A program made the translations under genes and the position numbers. Shown piece by piece: positions 43,507 through 45,579 of a stretch of 45,579 bases of DNA (position 1 is its first letter; every line of letters begins with the position of its first letter). The stretch is taken from contig WELA01009927.1 in NCBI GenBank assembly GCA_009602735.1, positions 35,048-80,626 on the forward strand, read 5' to 3'. The DNA is from Mesotaenium endlicherianum (taxonomy: Eukaryota; Streptophyta; Zygnematophyceae; Zygnematales; Mesotaeniaceae). The notes beneath the pieces were generated by a model, which made no database searches, was not told the origin of the DNA, and was given only the letters and a program-made list of their open reading frames with translations.

Positions 43507-44483
43507 GCAAACTCAGCAACTGAAGTGGTCTGCTTCAGTGTCAGGGAGATCATCGCATAGATAGCTTTCTGCTGCTGGTTGATGACATCAAACTTCTCAT
43601 GCAACTTCTCGACAAACTCTACCCACGTAGGGTCACCGAGTTGCCGAGCCTTACGCTCTCCCTTCCAGTGAAGCCACCAGTCTGCGGCACTGCCTTTCAG
43701 TAGCGCACCGGTGTGCCTGACCTTCTCGTAATCTTGCAGTTCTGGGTAGTTCTCCAGCCACTGCTCAACATCCGCGAGAAACTTGATCAGGTAATATTTT
43801 CTGTTTCCCTCAGGATCATATTCCTGGGGAGGTTTCGGCTTGGGCTTACTAGGCCCTCGGCCACCACCACTAGTGGTTTGAGACCCCAGTTGGTCTTTGT
43901 CCCGCAGTAGGGACATTATGATTCTTTTGTCCTCCTGCTGGGACTGATACATGGTCGCCATTTGCGACTGCATCTGAACGAACAATGCTCCCAAGTCTAC
44001 ACTTTGGGGTGGTAGATTAGCAAATGCAGCAGCAGCATTGGCATCTACTCGCTGAGTAGTGTCCTCAACAATCTCTCTCGCTCCTGCAGCAGCAATTCCT
44101 GCCACATTCAGCCGGTCACGTATTTGACCTAGGGGTACATTGAGTTGTTCGACAGGAGGTGGGTTCAGAATATTGGCCCTTGATGCCATAAGTTCTTCGA
44201 CAGTGCGCTCGTCAGCTGGATGTCCTTCCCACCTTTCAGTATCTTCAGCGGCCTTTGCTAATTGTTCAGCTTATAGTCTGGCTCTCTCCTCCTCAACTTG
44301 CTGTGCTGCGACTGCGGCAATAGCAGCTGCCTTATCTGCAGCCTCTCTAGCTGCAGTATCTACCACTGCTTCAGAATAAGTACGGGTTCCCGCTACATGG
44401 CTTTCCGCCTGGTTTTGGACATTCTCGTTATCCTGGTTCTCCATGTCTCGGGAGTTGCTAGTTTGAGACCTTGTCCTTACCAT
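43230..44483 (-). pseudogene. gag (capsid region), interrupted
   Basis: The ATG at 44483 (MVRTRSQTSNSRD) lies 22 bases after the primer site. A TAA at 44273-44271 follows ERARL, and the frame then continues in phase (next ATG 44189). The middle has the retrotransposon gag/capsid signature: ADVEQWLENYPELQDYEKVR, GALLKGSAADWWLHWKGERK and DPTWVEFVEKLHEKF. There is no Cys-rich zinc knuckle; the end is replaced by the duplication and a frame change, finishing at 43230. Confidence 0.85.
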
Positions 44484-44504
44484 ACAAAGAAGACTGTGAT
44501 AACT

Positions 44505-44516
44505 GCTCCGATACCA
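44505..44516 (-). other. Primer binding site (initiator Met tRNA type)
   Basis: Element sense reads TGGTATCGGAGC, one base from the 5' LTR end. It differs at one position from TGGTATCAGAGC, the widely used plant primer site complementary to the 3' end of initiator methionine tRNA. This fixes the 5' LTR boundary and the element's orientation. Confidence 0.85.
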
Positions 44517-44517
44517 C

Positions 44518-45166
44518 TGAAATGAATCGACTTACCAAATAGGCGATTAACAATTAATAAAGATCTTTATATCAGCAAGTAATCTTTATGGTATTTTTCG
44601 TTAACTGGTTAAACGGCTAAGGACAACACTAGCAGTGAACAATACTCGTAAGTCAATTGCGAGTAGACTGGCATCAACAATGCAAATCTGTAAACTCATA
44701 CATAAGCAAGGTTAGAAGACAGTGCGTATCAATGGCTTCTCGCCTTGGACTAGATCTCTCTCAGTAAGCGGTATACGAGAGTTGGCCTCGTTTCCGAATG
44801 TCGAACCCGAGAGCAATGCCTAGCATATGTACATGGAATGAGTTTGCTGTTCAACGGTCAGTGCGATGGCACCGCCTACCCGGGAGTTAACCACGTTGGT
44901 AGGACCTCGGTTAACCAAATCCACCGCCATCTCTCATCATCCCGAACCGCCATCCATCATAGGGATGTCATCTGGCCATTCCTCTAGCACACCACACTTA
45001 GATGCATATCGAGGCAGTTCGCTGCTACCGAGTACGGAAGTCAGCTGGCTGTCAAAGAATGTGTCAGCAAGCTGACTTAAGGTGACATCAGCCTGCTACT
45101 TCCGGCCAAGTCATTAAACTGATAGCAAATATAAAGTCCAGCAGACTGGTCATCAACTAGAGTTCA
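44518..45166 (-). repeat. 5' LTR, missing its outer 69 bp
   Basis: Collinear with 37020-37669, including the TGAAATGAATCG inner end. At 45166 (GAGTTCA) the homology stops exactly where another LTR begins at 45167. The 69 bp corresponding to 37670-37738 are absent from the window. See the finding on nested insertion. Confidence 0.88.
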
Positions 45167-45579
45167 TGAAATGAATCGACTTACCAAGTAAGCGATTAAC
45201 AATTAATAAAGATCTTTATATCAACAAGTAATCTTTATGGCGATTTCCGTTAACTGGTTAGACGGCGAAGGACAATACACTAGCAGTGAATAATACTCGT
45301 AAGTCAAATGCGAGTAAACTAGCATCAACAATGCAAATCAGTAAACTCATACATAAGCAAGGTTAGAAGACAGTGCGTATCAATGGCTTCTCGCCTTGGA
45401 TTCAGATCACTCTCAGTAAGCTGTACAGGAGAGTTGGCCTCGTTTCCGAATGCCGAACTCGAGAGCAATGCCTAGCATATGTACATGGAATGAGTTTTCT
45501 GTTCAACGGTCAGTGCGATGGCACCGCCTACCCGGGAGTTAACCACGTTGGTAGGACCTCGGTTAACCAAATCCACCGC
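45167..45579 (-). repeat. Second LTR of the same family, running off the window
   Basis: It starts with the terminal TGAAATGAATCGACTTACC and is collinear with the other two LTRs as far as the window end (CCTCGGTTAACCAAATCCAC). It has its own differences, such as GCGATTTCCG and AAGCTGTACAGGAG, so it is not an assembly duplicate of its neighbour. Its orientation is the same as the main element. Confidence 0.88.

Larger units (their letters stand above)
37020..45166 (-). mobile_element. Decayed Ty3/gypsy chromovirus-type LTR retrotransposon with an extra 3' ORF
   Basis: In element order: 5' LTR 45166-44518, primer site 44516-44505, gag, protease remnant, reverse transcriptase, RNase H, integrase, chromodomain (44483-39885), an extra 555-codon ORF (39491-37824), polypurine tract (37750-37739), 3' LTR (37738-37020). 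The order RT-RNase H-integrase and the C-terminal chromodomain mark it as Ty3/gypsy, chromovirus branch. It cannot be autonomous: gag and pol carry several stops, one frameshift, and a rearrangement replacing the zinc knuckle and protease active site. The LTRs differ at roughly 30 places over 650 bp by eye, so the insertion is old. On the left, six C residues (37014-37019) flank the LTR; the matching target duplication would lie outside the window. Confidence 0.9.

Noticed and set aside
1-45579. tRNA, rRNA, CRISPR array, bacterial promoters or operons
   Set aside because: I saw no cloverleaf, rRNA core motif or regularly spaced short repeats. The introns and LTR elements show eukaryotic nuclear DNA.

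Overview
This is a nuclear window from a plant-lineage eukaryote. The evidence is an AP2/ERF-family transcription factor, a Ty3/gypsy chromovirus with a plant-type initiator-tRNA primer site, spliceosomal introns, and GC-rich coding blocks set in AT-rich intergenic DNA full of decayed LTR elements. A streptophyte alga (Chara-like) is my best guess. That is inference; no marker here fixes the genus.

Layout. 1-5.2 kb: decayed plus-strand LTR-retroelement 3' ends (two polypurine-tract signatures, one LTR start) and short tandem repeats. 6.1-8.1 kb (+): a five-exon gene for a 246-residue membrane protein, assembled by eye from splice sites and matching phases; no single reading frame shows it. 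8.1-14.6 kb: no gene seen, but an old minus-oriented LTR at about 10.8-11.4 kb. 14.8-17.9 kb (+): a large Gln-rich AP2/ERF-type regulator. 20.1-33.1 kb (-): the striking locus, a gene for a giant protein of at least about 3,800 residues. A short first exon supplies an N-terminal MGCFASK dual-acylation signal. It joins in phase to one uninterrupted 11.2-kb exon with about 90 copies of an Ala-rich helical repeat, many carrying a His at the same place. Its last exon(s) are not resolved. 35.9-37.0 kb (-): phase-compatible exons of an RS-like host gene that abut a retroelement. 37.0-45.2 kb (-): that retroelement, a decayed chromovirus with an extra 555-codon ORF between pol and the 3' LTR. Its 5' LTR is abutted by another LTR of the same family (45,167 to the end), best read as a nested insertion.

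The AP2 gene and the giant gene converge tail to tail on the 17.9-20.1 kb interval. I see no operon-like functional link between them. The giant repeat protein is the best candidate for a previously undescribed system: apparently membrane-anchored, built from alternating helix types grouped in six blocks, with Ser-rich linkers carrying a recurring R-[TL]-x-S motif that looks like a kinase or 14-3-3 target. All homology statements are from memory of families; no database was searched.
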